From Anaerolineales bacterium (lineage in GTDB: Bacteria; Chloroflexota; Anaerolineae; Anaerolineales; Villigracilaceae), in NCBI GenBank assembly GCA_025938055.1, contig JAICQC010000221.1, positions 1-7,735 on the forward strand: a DNA stretch of 7,735 nucleotides, read 5' to 3'. Made by a program: the position numbers and the translations under genes. The notes below the pieces were generated by a model. It made no database searches, was not told the DNA's origin, and saw only the letters and a program-made list of their open reading frames with translations. Positions within the stretch are counted from its first letter, which is position 1; each line of letters begins with the position of its first letter. Shown here one piece after another: positions 1 to 6,838 of this stretch.

Positions 1-536
1 ACGCCTTGGGTGCGACTATGAACGAAGATTCTGACCTCCCCGACGGGCGGTTTGTTGCCTGGTTAGGCCAGTTTCAGTGGGGACGGCAACTCGGGGTATG
101 GAACAGCCAGGTGTTCTTTCGAGTAGATATGCAACTGACTACTGAGCCGCTCTTGCCGCTAGAGCAGATTGCCATCGGAGGACGTTTCAGTGTGCGCGGC
201 TACCGGGAGAACACGATGGTACGAGACAATGGCTTCATGGTCTCAGTGGAAACCCGCATTCCTTTGATTCAGAGCCGCCGATGGGTAGAGTTTTTGCGGA
301 TCGTCCCATTCATCGATTTTGGACGGGGCTGGAACCGTAAGGTGCCGACACCCGAGCCAACGAACCTGGCCAGCATCGGCGTGGGCCTGCAGTGGTCAAC
401 GACGTGGCGCACCGCCATACCGCTTCGAGCCTATTTTGAAGTTTTTTGGGGGCATAAACTGCTTGACGTTGAAACATCAGACGGTAATTTACAAGATAAA
501 GGGTTGCATCTCCAGTTCGTCTTGTCAGCATTTTGA
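1..536 (+). CDS. TpsB/FhaC/ShlB-family outer-membrane transporter, C-terminal part
   Basis: This is the C-terminal ~178 codons of an outer-membrane beta-barrel that exports TpsA exoproteins in two-partner secretion. The frame is open to the left edge, so the gene is 5'-truncated by the window; the TTG at 6 and ATG at 18 are internal codons. The strongest evidence is IAIGGRFSVRGYRENTMVRD around 171-231, which holds the VRGY motif conserved in the FhaC/Omp85 superfamily and followed by the usual RDNG and E-x-R-I-P-L strand. Alternating polar and hydrophobic strands follow, and the protein ends LQFVLSAF with a terminal Phe, the usual signal for barrel assembly by BAM. The POTRA domains would lie upstream of the window. 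It converges on the DUF928 gene across 91 bp. Its substrate is plausibly the TpsA-like protein at the right edge (inference). Family assignment is secure; substrate is not. Confidence 0.9.
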   Translation, partial: ALGATMNEDSDLPDGRFVAWLGQFQWGRQLGVWNSQVFFRVDMQLTTEPLLPLEQIAIGGRFSVRGYRENTMVRDNGFMVSVETRIPLIQSRRWVEFLRIVPFIDFGRGWNRKVPTPEPTNLASIGVGLQWSTTWRTAIPLRAYFEVFWGHKLLDVETSDGNLQDKGLHLQFVLSAF

Positions 537-566
537 GCTGATATTGGTTTGCCCTGATACGACTTG

Positions 567-582
567 TAATTTGACCAAATTA
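567..582. repeat. 16-bp AT-rich palindrome in convergent gap
   Basis: TAATTTG-AC-CAAATTA is a perfect inverted repeat with a 2-base centre, in the 91-bp gap between the converging TpsB and DUF928 genes. The spacer is too tight for a classical terminator hairpin and there is no GC-rich stem, though the surroundings are AT-rich (TAAATTTTCATTT follows). It could be a protein-binding dyad, a weak bidirectional terminator or chance. Confidence 0.35.
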
Positions 583-627
583 AATTTTCATTTAGAGTCG
601 GCTATCCCATCTCATCCGAGTTGTCCA

Positions 628-1443
628 TTATTCCTTATGTGGTCGTAGATCAGAAGTGGTCACTTCTTTAGGCATGCCTACTTGTTCAAGCAAAAAGGCA
701 CGTTGTTGCCGGAAATCCCTATTCTGCGGTGCAGACGTTATCAAATCCGAGATGGACGACAAGGCGTCATACCAGAGACCAGTCCTAGCATAGAGATGAG
801 GATGTAATGCTTTACTTGACCGTGCCATTTCTAGACGGAATTGCTTTAAGAGTTCAACACGCTCCATAAGACGTCGCTGATCTGGTCCACTAACCTTGGC
901 GAGTTCTCTCTGGAGGAGTTCCTCGGATTCCACTTCGATTGAGCCCGTCGCGACGAGATTTTTTGAGGGTGTCTGAGGATCAAGTATCAGCGCTACGGAC
1001 CATGTATACGTATTGTTAGGTTCTAAGTGCTTACCATGGTCTGTCAATTGAATGCGTTGGATGCCGGGATGGTGAGGGGAGGCGAGACGCGTTTGCAACA
1101 GAGGGGATATGGCCCTTCTACGACTAATCGTAAATTCGATGGGATGAGTCGTTAATGCTGAAAGATACCAATAGAGTTCTGGCTGTTCTCGCATGGTCAG
1201 ACCTGTACTTTCGGGCGCCAGCACTGCCACCGTTGGCAAGTCTTTCTCAAGCGTGCGTTTAGCCGTTGCGATGCGACCGCGGGGCGTGCCACGTGGTATG
1301 TACAACGGCATGCAGTCCGGAGTGGTCGCGTGTTGGATGGGCTCGGCACTGTGCGGGTGACTATACGCGGTATAATGCCAAAGGAATACAAGCCCAAGAC
1401 CTCCGATCGTAGTCACCCATAAGCTGAGCTTTTCGGACTTCAT
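628..1443 (-). CDS. DUF928 domain-containing protein
   Basis: A 271-residue protein matching the DUF928 family, whose biochemical function is unknown. Residues 9-28 form one hydrophobic segment after MKSEK, a signal peptide or N-terminal anchor, so the rest is probably periplasmic. The recognisable core is PRGTPRGR (50-57), then VLAPESTGLT (74-83), EQPELYWYLS (86-95) and a beta-rich region with GIQRIQL (127-133) and NNTYTWSVALILDP (143-156). The C-terminal helical part contains GLWYDALSSISDLI (222-235) and a final RAFLLEQVGM (248-257), also typical. It is the last gene of the CHAT-CHASE2-DUF928 set, 89 bp after CHASE2, with its own strong Shine-Dalgarno sequence. Family members often sit beside CHAT, CHASE2 and two-partner-secretion genes, but no activity is established. 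Confidence 0.87.
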   Translation of the reverse strand: MKSEKLSLWVTTIGGLGLVFLWHYTAYSHPHSAEPIQHATTPDCMPLYIPRGTPRGRIATAKRTLEKDLPTVAVLAPESTGLTMREQPELYWYLSALTTHPIEFTISRRRAISPLLQTRLASPHHPGIQRIQLTDHGKHLEPNNTYTWSVALILDPQTPSKNLVATGSIEVESEELLQRELAKVSGPDQRRLMERVELLKQFRLEMARSSKALHPHLYARTGLWYDALSSISDLITSAPQNRDFRQQRAFLLEQVGMPKEVTTSDLRPHKE

Positions 1444-1448
1444 CTCTG

Positions 1449-1455
1449 TCCTCCT
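1449..1455 (-). promoter_or_regulatory. Ribosome binding site of DUF928 gene
   Basis: AGGAGGA on the minus strand, 5 bases before the ATG at 1443. It is the strongest Shine-Dalgarno sequence in the window and fixes the start of the DUF928 gene. CHASE2, the gene before it, has none that I can see. Confidence 0.8.
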
Positions 1456-1532
1456 GAAGTAGCATCAAAGTACGCTCTGTCTTTCCCTCCGCCGCTAAGG
1501 TTGGACATGGGGACATCAAAGGCTGCCGTGTC

Positions 1533-2921
1533 TCACTTAAAGAGCTCGGGAATCAGAGGGGCAATAATTGCTGCCGCGATGCTGATGATCGTATTCTTCT
1601 TTGGCTCTGGCAGCCCCATGTCAAAGAACACCAGGCTGAACGCTGCGAGTATCACGCCCAAAAGCAGCAAGAATACTGCGATTTTTTTCTTATCCCTCCT
1701 GTGACCTGACTTGCTTTCTGGCAACTGGCTTCCCCAGTTCCGCATATGGATTGAGACAATCACGACAGACATTAACCACCCGAGTCCCGCAGGGATGTCG
1801 GGAATCCACCAGCTATATCCAGACGCCACATAGACAGCAGCACCAAGGGCCCCAAGGCAGGCAGAGCCCAAAATAACAAAGCGCCAGAGTGAGATCGTCC
1901 ACAGTCCCACTAGGCCGCCCAGTATACTCCACCCGAGGATCCACAATGCTTCTTGCCACTCAGGCCACACCTGAATAAGCGAGCTTTCTTTACCGCCAAG
2001 CCGAAGCAATTGGCTAACGATATGAGCTTGGAAAACCAAGCCGGAAATCTCTTGTTCAGCATCTCGCCACCGGCTGTATGGCGTAGAAAAGGTATCTGCC
2101 ACGCTTTCAGCTGTCACACCTATCAGGACAACTTTGTCTTTGACCGCTTCTGACGGAATCTCATCTGAGAGAAGGGATGTCAGAGAATAGGAGGGGAAAC
2201 AGTCGGGCGTATTACGAAAATCAAGTAAAATTTGGTATCCACTGTCGTCGGCCCTGATGTATCCGCCGTCATTGGCTTCAAACGGCCGAATAGTTACGCG
2301 TCCTAGCTGAGTCGGTGACGGGTTGGCAAGGTTACGGGGACGGGATTGCTCCCCCGCCTGAAAATACAGATGTGCCAATCGAAAAGCAAACGCATACGCG
2401 ATATTTTTTTCTGCATCCATGGATAGAAGCGCCCGCCGAACATGCCCGTCAGCATCTTGCATAAGTCCATCGCTAAAACTGACCTGCGCCTCGCTCCCCA
2501 CAGCCGGAGGCGGGATACGCTGTCCCTGAACGCCAACGTTCATGGTAACGATAATATTGGGATTGCGGATCAGTACCGCTTCTAGCTTGTCATGTCCAGG
2601 AGGAACAGGGAGGTCCCGATAGAGATCCAACCCGATGGCGCGTGGCTGATGCGTTATGAGATTTTCGAGCGCCTGGGCCAAGGCGGCATCCGTTACGGGG
2701 TAACCGTGGGTTTGTATGTCCTCCTCGGTGATCGTGATAAGTACAAGGGGGTTATTTGAGACGCTATGGGCGCGTAGTGCGATTGCCAAATCGTACGTGG
2801 ATAGTTCGAGGAATTCGAGCCATCCGGCGTAACGCGCCGCCATAATGCTGCAAAAGACAAAGAGGCTGCATGCCAAACTAGCCCAGAGTGCGGTCCTTCT
2901 ATATCTATGCTGAGAACTCAT
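1533..2921 (-). CDS. CHASE2 domain membrane protein without an output domain
   Basis: A 462-residue integral membrane protein with an extracytoplasmic CHASE2 sensor domain. TM1 is about residues 11-29. The CHASE2 domain (~38-305) shows the typical opening (STYDLAIALR, then NPLVLITITEEDI at 57-69), AIGLDLYRD (95-103), and the closing KVVLIGVTAESVADTFSTP (263-281) and EISGLVFQAHIVSQLL (291-306). Three membrane helices follow at about 325-343, 347-366 and 376-392, then a basic loop (GHRRDKKK, 406-413) and two more hydrophobic segments at about 413-433 and 444-458. Known CHASE2 proteins usually carry a kinase, cyclase or similar domain after the helices; here there is none. It starts 16 bp after the CHAT stop codon and no good Shine-Dalgarno sequence is visible, suggesting translational coupling. 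The ligand is unknown. I infer that any output works through a partner, plausibly the CHAT protein. Confidence 0.9.
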   Translation of the reverse strand: MSSQHRYRRTALWASLACSLFVFCSIMAARYAGWLEFLELSTYDLAIALRAHSVSNNPLVLITITEEDIQTHGYPVTDAALAQALENLITHQPRAIGLDLYRDLPVPPGHDKLEAVLIRNPNIIVTMNVGVQGQRIPPPAVGSEAQVSFSDGLMQDADGHVRRALLSMDAEKNIAYAFAFRLAHLYFQAGEQSRPRNLANPSPTQLGRVTIRPFEANDGGYIRADDSGYQILLDFRNTPDCFPSYSLTSLLSDEIPSEAVKDKVVLIGVTAESVADTFSTPYSRWRDAEQEISGLVFQAHIVSQLLRLGGKESSLIQVWPEWQEALWILGWSILGGLVGLWTISLWRFVILGSACLGALGAAVYVASGYSWWIPDIPAGLGWLMSVVIVSIHMRNWGSQLPESKSGHRRDKKKIAVFLLLLGVILAAFSLVFFDMGLPEPKKNTIISIAAAIIAPLIPELFK

Positions 2922-2937
2922 GACGGAAGCGCTTATT

Positions 2938-5643
2938 TCATAGCCAATTATTAATTAACAGAAAAGGTGCCCAGAAAGCGGGATGTTGATAATCTTGTAC
3001 ATCGTCAGCTGAGTCGATTAGCGCCAATTGAGCTTGCTGAAGGGCGATAGCCCTGGAAACATTTGTCTCTTTCAGCTGTCGGTAAAACTCGGCTACTAGC
3101 TGTACAGCCGCAGGATCATCGATAGTCCACAGGGTCGCGAGCGCACTTTTTGCGCCGGCTTTGACGGCAAGGCCGGCAAGTCCTAGAGCTGCACGCTCAT
3201 CGCCAGCTGCTGTTTCGCAGGCGCTTAAGGCCAACAATTCCAATGGATTATCCCGGAACCGAAAGCGCTTCACAAATTTCTCAAGACGATCAAGCGTCAG
3301 GCGATCATCGGACGTGAGAATATATGTTTGTTCCGCTTCACTTTGAAACTGTGCGTGCGAAGCAATATGCACCATAGTGAGATGCGGATCTTGCAATCTT
3401 TTTTCCAAGGAAGCGAGGGAGAAATCTTGATCCGGCAACAGAACGCTGTGCTTTGGATAAAGCTCTCGTATGATATGGAGTTCCTCAGCAACCTCTGGCA
3501 GGGGAGGGAAGCCATGTGCGGGTGCAGCTAAACCTGCAGCCAGGATTTTTGTCTTTTCTCGTTGTAGAGGACGAGGCGCTTGCAGGCTAAGTCCCGGCGT
3601 AATGGCTACTGCATATTTTTGAATAAGAAATTGTTCACCATCGACCAATGCTGCCATGGGAATAGTAAGCAACGGCCCATCAGGCACGAAGACTAGCGTA
3701 TCCGTGCTAACCGGCAGATCCTTTTCGAAAGGACGAATCAGCCATTCATAGAGCTGTTGGGCATGAGGAAGAAATTCCCAGGTGCGTTGATCTTCTAGCT
3801 TCTTACGCAATTCTTGGACCTCTTGCGTGATCACATCTGCACTGACCTGCACTGGATATCGCAGTAGACCCTTTGGCATTGTTACAAGCAATTCTAAGCG
3901 ATCTCTCAGGATAAGCGGATACACGATCACAGCGGTGGGGAATATATTCAAGACATCATCCAGCGGAGTAAGATCCTTTTGTTCGCGATCGATACAATCA
4001 TCCCGAAAATAATCTTGTAACTCTGCCGCCTTAAGCCGTTCCGCTGTTTCACGAGCTTCTGCAAGAAGGCTATCCTGTTTTTTTACATGCTGCGATGCCG
4101 ACTGTTGCAAGAGAAGATCGACGAATCCAAGAAACACAGGTTTCACAGTCTCACGGAAAGATGATGGGACCGGGCCAAAGCGAGTCACTACGTCGGGATC
4201 CACAGACTGCAAAGTCTCTACAGCCTGCCTGTATGACTTTGTGGCTTCCTCAAGTTTTCCCTGCGCTTTAAGCACCCGTCCTGCCTGCCACTGCCATTGG
4301 TACAGAGACTCTGGCGCCTTCACTTGCTGGGCGGCAAAAATCGCCCGCCGAGTCAATTGTAAGGCTTCATTGCACTGTTGTTCATCTTCGTACAGGCGAG
4401 CGAGATATCCCCAAGCGTAGGATGCTGCCCGCAAGTCGGTAACGGCTTTTGCAACAACGGATGCTTCATGAAAGACCTTACTGGCTTGCAGTAATAAAAC
4501 ATCCATTGCGCGATCGCGCCTCTGTGGAATCGTAGAGGTAGCACTGGCATGGTGTGTCTCTGACAGACGTACCATACGACCGCGACAGCCGGAAACTTGT
4601 GTTGAAATGCCAGGACTGAGAGGAGCCAAGTTGTTTGGCTTGCGAAGTCGCTGCCAAAGGTTATAGTAGACGAGGCCAAGATTAAGCAAAGTGTACGCTT
4701 TGTCGTGGGAAACAGGTAATTCCTGCATGAATTCCCATGCTTCATTCAGGTGTACGGTAGCTTCCTTGTACCGTCCATCTTGCGTCGCGGCCATTGCCGC
4801 GTGAGTCAGCGCTCCTGCGGCCCTTATATGGCTGGCAATTTTCCTTGACAATGTAGTACTTTGTCTGTATGCATCAAGTGCTTTCTCGTATTTATTCTTA
4901 GCCATAAATAGATTCCCGATATTGTTTAGAATCACGGTCTCAAGACCTATATTGTCTTCCTCTCGTACTAGGGAAAGTGCTTCGTATAAATATGTTTGAG
5001 CTTGATCCCACAACTCGGTTGCAAGGTAAACATTACCCAGATTAGCCTTAATGAAAGCAAGTTGTTTTCGATCAACAAGTTTTTTACCCTGTAATAAACG
5101 TTGAGCGGAATTTAAGGCTTCTAAAGAGGCGCTATATTGGCCAAGGGCATGGAAACCTTGAGACACATGGGTAAGAGCCATGCTTTGGGCCAGCGCATCT
5201 CGGGCATTTTTGTAGAATCGAGCTGCTTCTGACCAATGGATAACAGCCTGTTCAAAATCTCTGCGTTGGAATGACGCAACACCCTGAGCCATACACCATT
5301 TTGCTGATGAGCATGCCGGGGAAGCAGCAGATTTGGCCCATGCTGAGCCAGGAGACATCAGTATAGGCCAAAGAGGACCCACATACCCCACAATCAGTAC
5401 CAGCAGGGGCCAAGCGCAGGACGAAAGGCCTCCCCTTCCTTTTTGGCAGAGTCCTGCTGGAAGACCATGAATAAGTGTTGTTGTGCTTCCGGCACCAATC
5501 GTGCGGCTTATACACTGCGAAAACGAACCCGCAATCCTTATCATGTCCATGTGTCTCTCATCCTGAAACCCCATAGATTGTCTACTTGGCTGCTGATCTT
5601 TCCGTTTCACGAGTTCAGCCAGCATTTGTGCGGCTCTTTGCAT
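2938..5643 (-). CDS. TPR-CHAT caspase-like peptidase, exported, with IS-derived N-terminus
   Basis: CHAT (caspase HetF associated with TPRs) is a clan CD cysteine-peptidase domain. In this 901-codon frame residues ~120-330 and ~375-480 are TPR-like helical repeats (for example AFIKANLGNVYLATELWDQA and VILNNIGNLFMAKNKYEKAL), presumably for binding partners. A polar linker at 335-378 separates the two blocks. The CHAT domain spans ~561-901. Candidate catalytic residues are both present: His763 in HIASHAQF and Cys809 in LLALSACETAAG, followed by the family's GLAGLAVKAGAKS and LW segments. A hydrophobic stretch at ~75-97 ends in SAWA-KS, a plausible signal-peptidase site after 103, so the mature protein may be periplasmic. 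Residues 1-17 lie inside the IS at 5593-6115. The ATG at 5643 has a good IS-derived Shine-Dalgarno sequence, but native starts are probably 5574, 5550 or 5544. CHASE2 follows after 16 bp. Family assignment is firm; substrate and start are open. Confidence 0.92.
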   Translation of the reverse strand: MQRAAQMLAELVKRKDQQPSRQSMGFQDERHMDMIRIAGSFSQCISRTIGAGSTTTLIHGLPAGLCQKGRGGLSSCAWPLLVLIVGYVGPLWPILMSPGSAWAKSAASPACSSAKWCMAQGVASFQRRDFEQAVIHWSEAARFYKNARDALAQSMALTHVSQGFHALGQYSASLEALNSAQRLLQGKKLVDRKQLAFIKANLGNVYLATELWDQAQTYLYEALSLVREEDNIGLETVILNNIGNLFMAKNKYEKALDAYRQSTTLSRKIASHIRAAGALTHAAMAATQDGRYKEATVHLNEAWEFMQELPVSHDKAYTLLNLGLVYYNLWQRLRKPNNLAPLSPGISTQVSGCRGRMVRLSETHHASATSTIPQRRDRAMDVLLLQASKVFHEASVVAKAVTDLRAASYAWGYLARLYEDEQQCNEALQLTRRAIFAAQQVKAPESLYQWQWQAGRVLKAQGKLEEATKSYRQAVETLQSVDPDVVTRFGPVPSSFRETVKPVFLGFVDLLLQQSASQHVKKQDSLLAEARETAERLKAAELQDYFRDDCIDREQKDLTPLDDVLNIFPTAVIVYPLILRDRLELLVTMPKGLLRYPVQVSADVITQEVQELRKKLEDQRTWEFLPHAQQLYEWLIRPFEKDLPVSTDTLVFVPDGPLLTIPMAALVDGEQFLIQKYAVAITPGLSLQAPRPLQREKTKILAAGLAAPAHGFPPLPEVAEELHIIRELYPKHSVLLPDQDFSLASLEKRLQDPHLTMVHIASHAQFQSEAEQTYILTSDDRLTLDRLEKFVKRFRFRDNPLELLALSACETAAGDERAALGLAGLAVKAGAKSALATLWTIDDPAAVQLVAEFYRQLKETNVSRAIALQQAQLALIDSADDVQDYQHPAFWAPFLLINNWL
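5589..5592. repeat. Target-site duplication, left copy
   Basis: GCTG directly outside the left inverted repeat of the IS remnant, repeated at 6116-6119 directly outside the right one. Four bases match by chance about once in 256, so this supports rather than proves the boundaries. It lies inside the CHAT reading frame. Confidence 0.7.
5593..5605 (+). repeat. Left terminal inverted repeat of IS
   Basis: CTGATCTTTCCGT, an exact reverse complement of 6103-6115. Identity ends at the outer edge of both copies. Inside, the match is only partial (TTCACG against ATGACACG). Confidence 0.85.
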
Positions 5644-6058
5644 GATGTCTCTCCCTGCTCCGGGCTGTCGCTATGTGCGGCTGCGGGCTCGAAGTCGCAC
5701 CTATGGAGAGGTGGTGCTCGTGGTGGTGGACAAACCCGGTGAAAAGCCGTTTTACTTGATCTCGATGTCCCTGGACATCCAGGTGACGCGGTTGATTCAG
5801 GCGTGGAATCAGCGCCACTGGATCGAGCACATGTTTCGCATCATGAAGCACCTGTTGGCGGCGGAGGCTTGTCAAGCGCGGAGCGAAGACGCCTACTACG
5901 GTCATTTTGTCTTGCGTCTGATCGCGGGCTTTGCCTTGTTTTATACGAGCCGGTTCATCTTCAAAGGTCAGGTGACCATGGAAGAGATGGTGTTTACGTT
6001 GAAACATCACTGGATGATAGTCGATTACGAGCCCTTTGAATTATATGCGATTGCATGA
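5642..6058 (+). pseudogene. Transposase remnant, C-terminal DDE region (IS4 superfamily)
   Basis: A 138-codon frame holding only the last part of a DDE transposase. Residues ~20-45 form beta strands (EVVLVVVDKPGEKPFYLIS), as usual just before the final catalytic Glu. Residues 55-69 (WNQRHWIEHMFRIMK) fit the IS4-superfamily Y-x2-R-x3-E-x6-K signature exactly in spacing: W55 in place of Tyr, Arg58, Glu62 and Lys69. A helical tail follows to a TGA at 6056. The two catalytic Asp residues and the DNA-binding N-terminus are absent, so it cannot be active. The apparent ATG-ATG start at 5642 has no Shine-Dalgarno sequence on this strand and is probably an accident of the deletion. The minus-strand CHAT frame begins at the same spot, so the two overlap by 2 bases. 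Confidence 0.85.
5651..5656 (-). promoter_or_regulatory. Shine-Dalgarno sequence for CHAT, lying within the IS
   Basis: AGGGAG on the minus strand, 7 bases before the ATG at 5643. It is better than anything before the downstream candidates: the ATG at 5574 has none, and the ATG at 5550 has only a weak AGGATGAG-like stretch. Because it lies inside the IS, it would be a translation signal captured by the host gene. Confidence 0.5.
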
Positions 6059-6102
6059 TCACCTAGGCGGAACCCCGCGACAATACGGGATAAACGTGTC
6101 AT

Positions 6103-6115
6103 ACGGAAAGATCAG
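6103..6115 (+). repeat. Right terminal inverted repeat of IS
   Basis: ACGGAAAGATCAG, an exact reverse complement of 5593-5605. It lies 44 bp downstream of the transposase stop codon, a normal position for an IS right end. Confidence 0.85.
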
Positions 6116-6119
6116 GCTG
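6116..6119. repeat. Target-site duplication, right copy
   Basis: GCTG immediately outside the right inverted repeat, matching 5589-5592. The 83 bp from 6120 to 6202, up to the stop of the secreted-protein gene, are the original host flank. They hold no gene or clear terminator. Confidence 0.7.
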
Positions 6120-6202
6120 TTGCTATTGCGCCAATGTGTAAACTGGCGGAATCATGAGATCGGCAGATCATTTTGTCGCACATTAGAGCTATAGTATGGC
6201 AC

Positions 6203-6745
6203 TCAGGGTAATGGTATAAGTTGCATACTAAACGGTGGAAAAAATTGCGTGTCAAGATCGATGGTCGCCTGGGCCAAAAATGCCGCTGTACTAAAGGGTT
6301 GAGGTAATGTCTGGCATGTCCCATCTAGTGACAGGATCGATCTTGCGGTGATCGATTGACTGCTATTGGGACCTGAGACTAATATTGTATTGCCAGGGGG
6401 TGCTACCACAACAGGAGGAAACAATACTGGGATGACTGCATTGGGCGTAACACTGATATCTACCAAGAACCTGGGTCCTGTGCAGTCAACCGATTCGAAA
6501 AGCAGCTGTGTGTTCCCAAAAAATCTATCTTGAGTGACTACGAGTGGAATGAGCTGTCCATTCAGGTTAAAGGGAATTATGGGCTGTCCTTGCGCACTGA
6601 TACCAATTGTATCGCCTATTTTGGTACCATTAGCATCACTGATCCGTAATACCTGTGCAGTTGCAGGTGAAAGACCGTGGCTAGTGATAAAAATTATCGC
6701 TGGTAATATAAGCACTACTATGCGTATTTTCCCATCTGATATCAT
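6203..6745 (-). CDS. Small secreted hypothetical protein
   Basis: A 180-residue protein of no family I recognise. Residues 1-30 form a classic signal peptide: Lys6 and Arg8, a hydrophobic core IVVLILPAIIFI (9-20) and an ATA-QV cleavage site after Ala30. The mature ~150 residues are rich in beta-branched residues, Pro and Gln (for example IPVLFPPVVVAPPGNTILV), suggesting a beta-sandwich-like fold. They contain exactly two cysteines, Cys88 (VDCTG) and Cys144 (DGTCQ), which could form one disulfide in the periplasm or outside. The gene begins 93 bp after the TpsA-like stop codon on the same strand, with AAGGGA 9 bases before the ATG. It may be an accessory to the TpsA/TpsB pair (inference). Its stop now lies 87 bp from the IS right end. 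Confidence 0.75.
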   Translation of the reverse strand: MISDGKIRIVVLILPAIIFITSHGLSPATAQVLRISDANGTKIGDTIGISAQGQPIIPFNLNGQLIPLVVTQDRFFGNTQLLFESVDCTGPRFLVDISVTPNAVIPVLFPPVVVAPPGNTILVSGPNSSQSITARSILSLDGTCQTLPQPFSTAAFLAQATIDLDTQFFPPFSMQLIPLP

Positions 6746-6754
6746 GACACCTAT

Positions 6755-6760
6755 TCCCTT
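6755..6760 (-). promoter_or_regulatory. Ribosome binding site of small secreted protein
   Basis: AAGGGA on the minus strand, 9 bases before the ATG at 6745. A TATTAT at 6782-6787 could be a -10 box, but no matching -35 box is visible at the right spacing, so I do not call a promoter. Confidence 0.45.
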
Positions 6761-6838
6761 TCCAAAAGAAAAAATTCTTTCATAATAGGATAAAGAAACC
6801 TTCCTCTAGGCCTTCCTTCTGAGTGAATGTGCCTGTGT

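Larger units (their letters stand above)
5593..6115 (+). mobile_element. Internally deleted insertion sequence, 523 bp
   Basis: Bounded by 13-bp perfect inverted repeats (5593-5605 and 6103-6115) and flanked by GCTG direct repeats (5589-5592, 6116-6119), so both ends of the element survive. It encodes only the C-terminal end of a DDE transposase (5642-6058). A full-length transposase of this type is normally about 350-450 residues, so some 200-300 codons are missing, with the deletion junction probably near 5640-5665. The element is now non-autonomous and could only move with a transposase supplied from elsewhere. The YREK signature places it in the IS4 superfamily. A 4-bp duplication would fit IS701- or ISH3-like groups better than classical IS4, but GCTG is not the YTAR target usual for IS701, so the family is left open. 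It sits between the small secreted-protein gene and CHAT and extends into the CHAT frame. Confidence 0.85.

Noticed and set aside
1501..1704. 67-codon plus-strand frame with hydrophobic segment
   Set aside because: It is antisense to the CHASE2 C-terminus, and its hydrophobicity reflects membrane-helix codons read backwards. No ribosome binding site.
5443..5742. 99-codon plus-strand frame across the IS left boundary
   Set aside because: It is antisense to the CHAT N-terminus and crosses the IS junction. Composition gives no sign of a real protein.
5615..6010. 131-codon minus-strand frame opposite the transposase remnant
   Set aside because: It lies wholly antisense to the YREK-bearing frame, is rich in His/Gln/Arg and resembles no family. 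Treated as a shadow.
6158..6169. Hairpin GATC-GGCA-GATC followed by ATTTTG, as a terminator
   Set aside because: A 4-bp stem and short T run are too weak, and the strand would serve only the dead transposase.
6782..6787. TATTAT as a -10 box before the small secreted-protein gene
   Set aside because: No recognisable -35 hexamer lies 16-18 bases upstream, and single hexamers are common in AT-rich gaps.
6805..6820. Repeated CCTTCCT around CTCTAGG downstream of the TpsA stop codon, as a terminator
   Set aside because: The copies are direct repeats, not inverted, so they form no stem.
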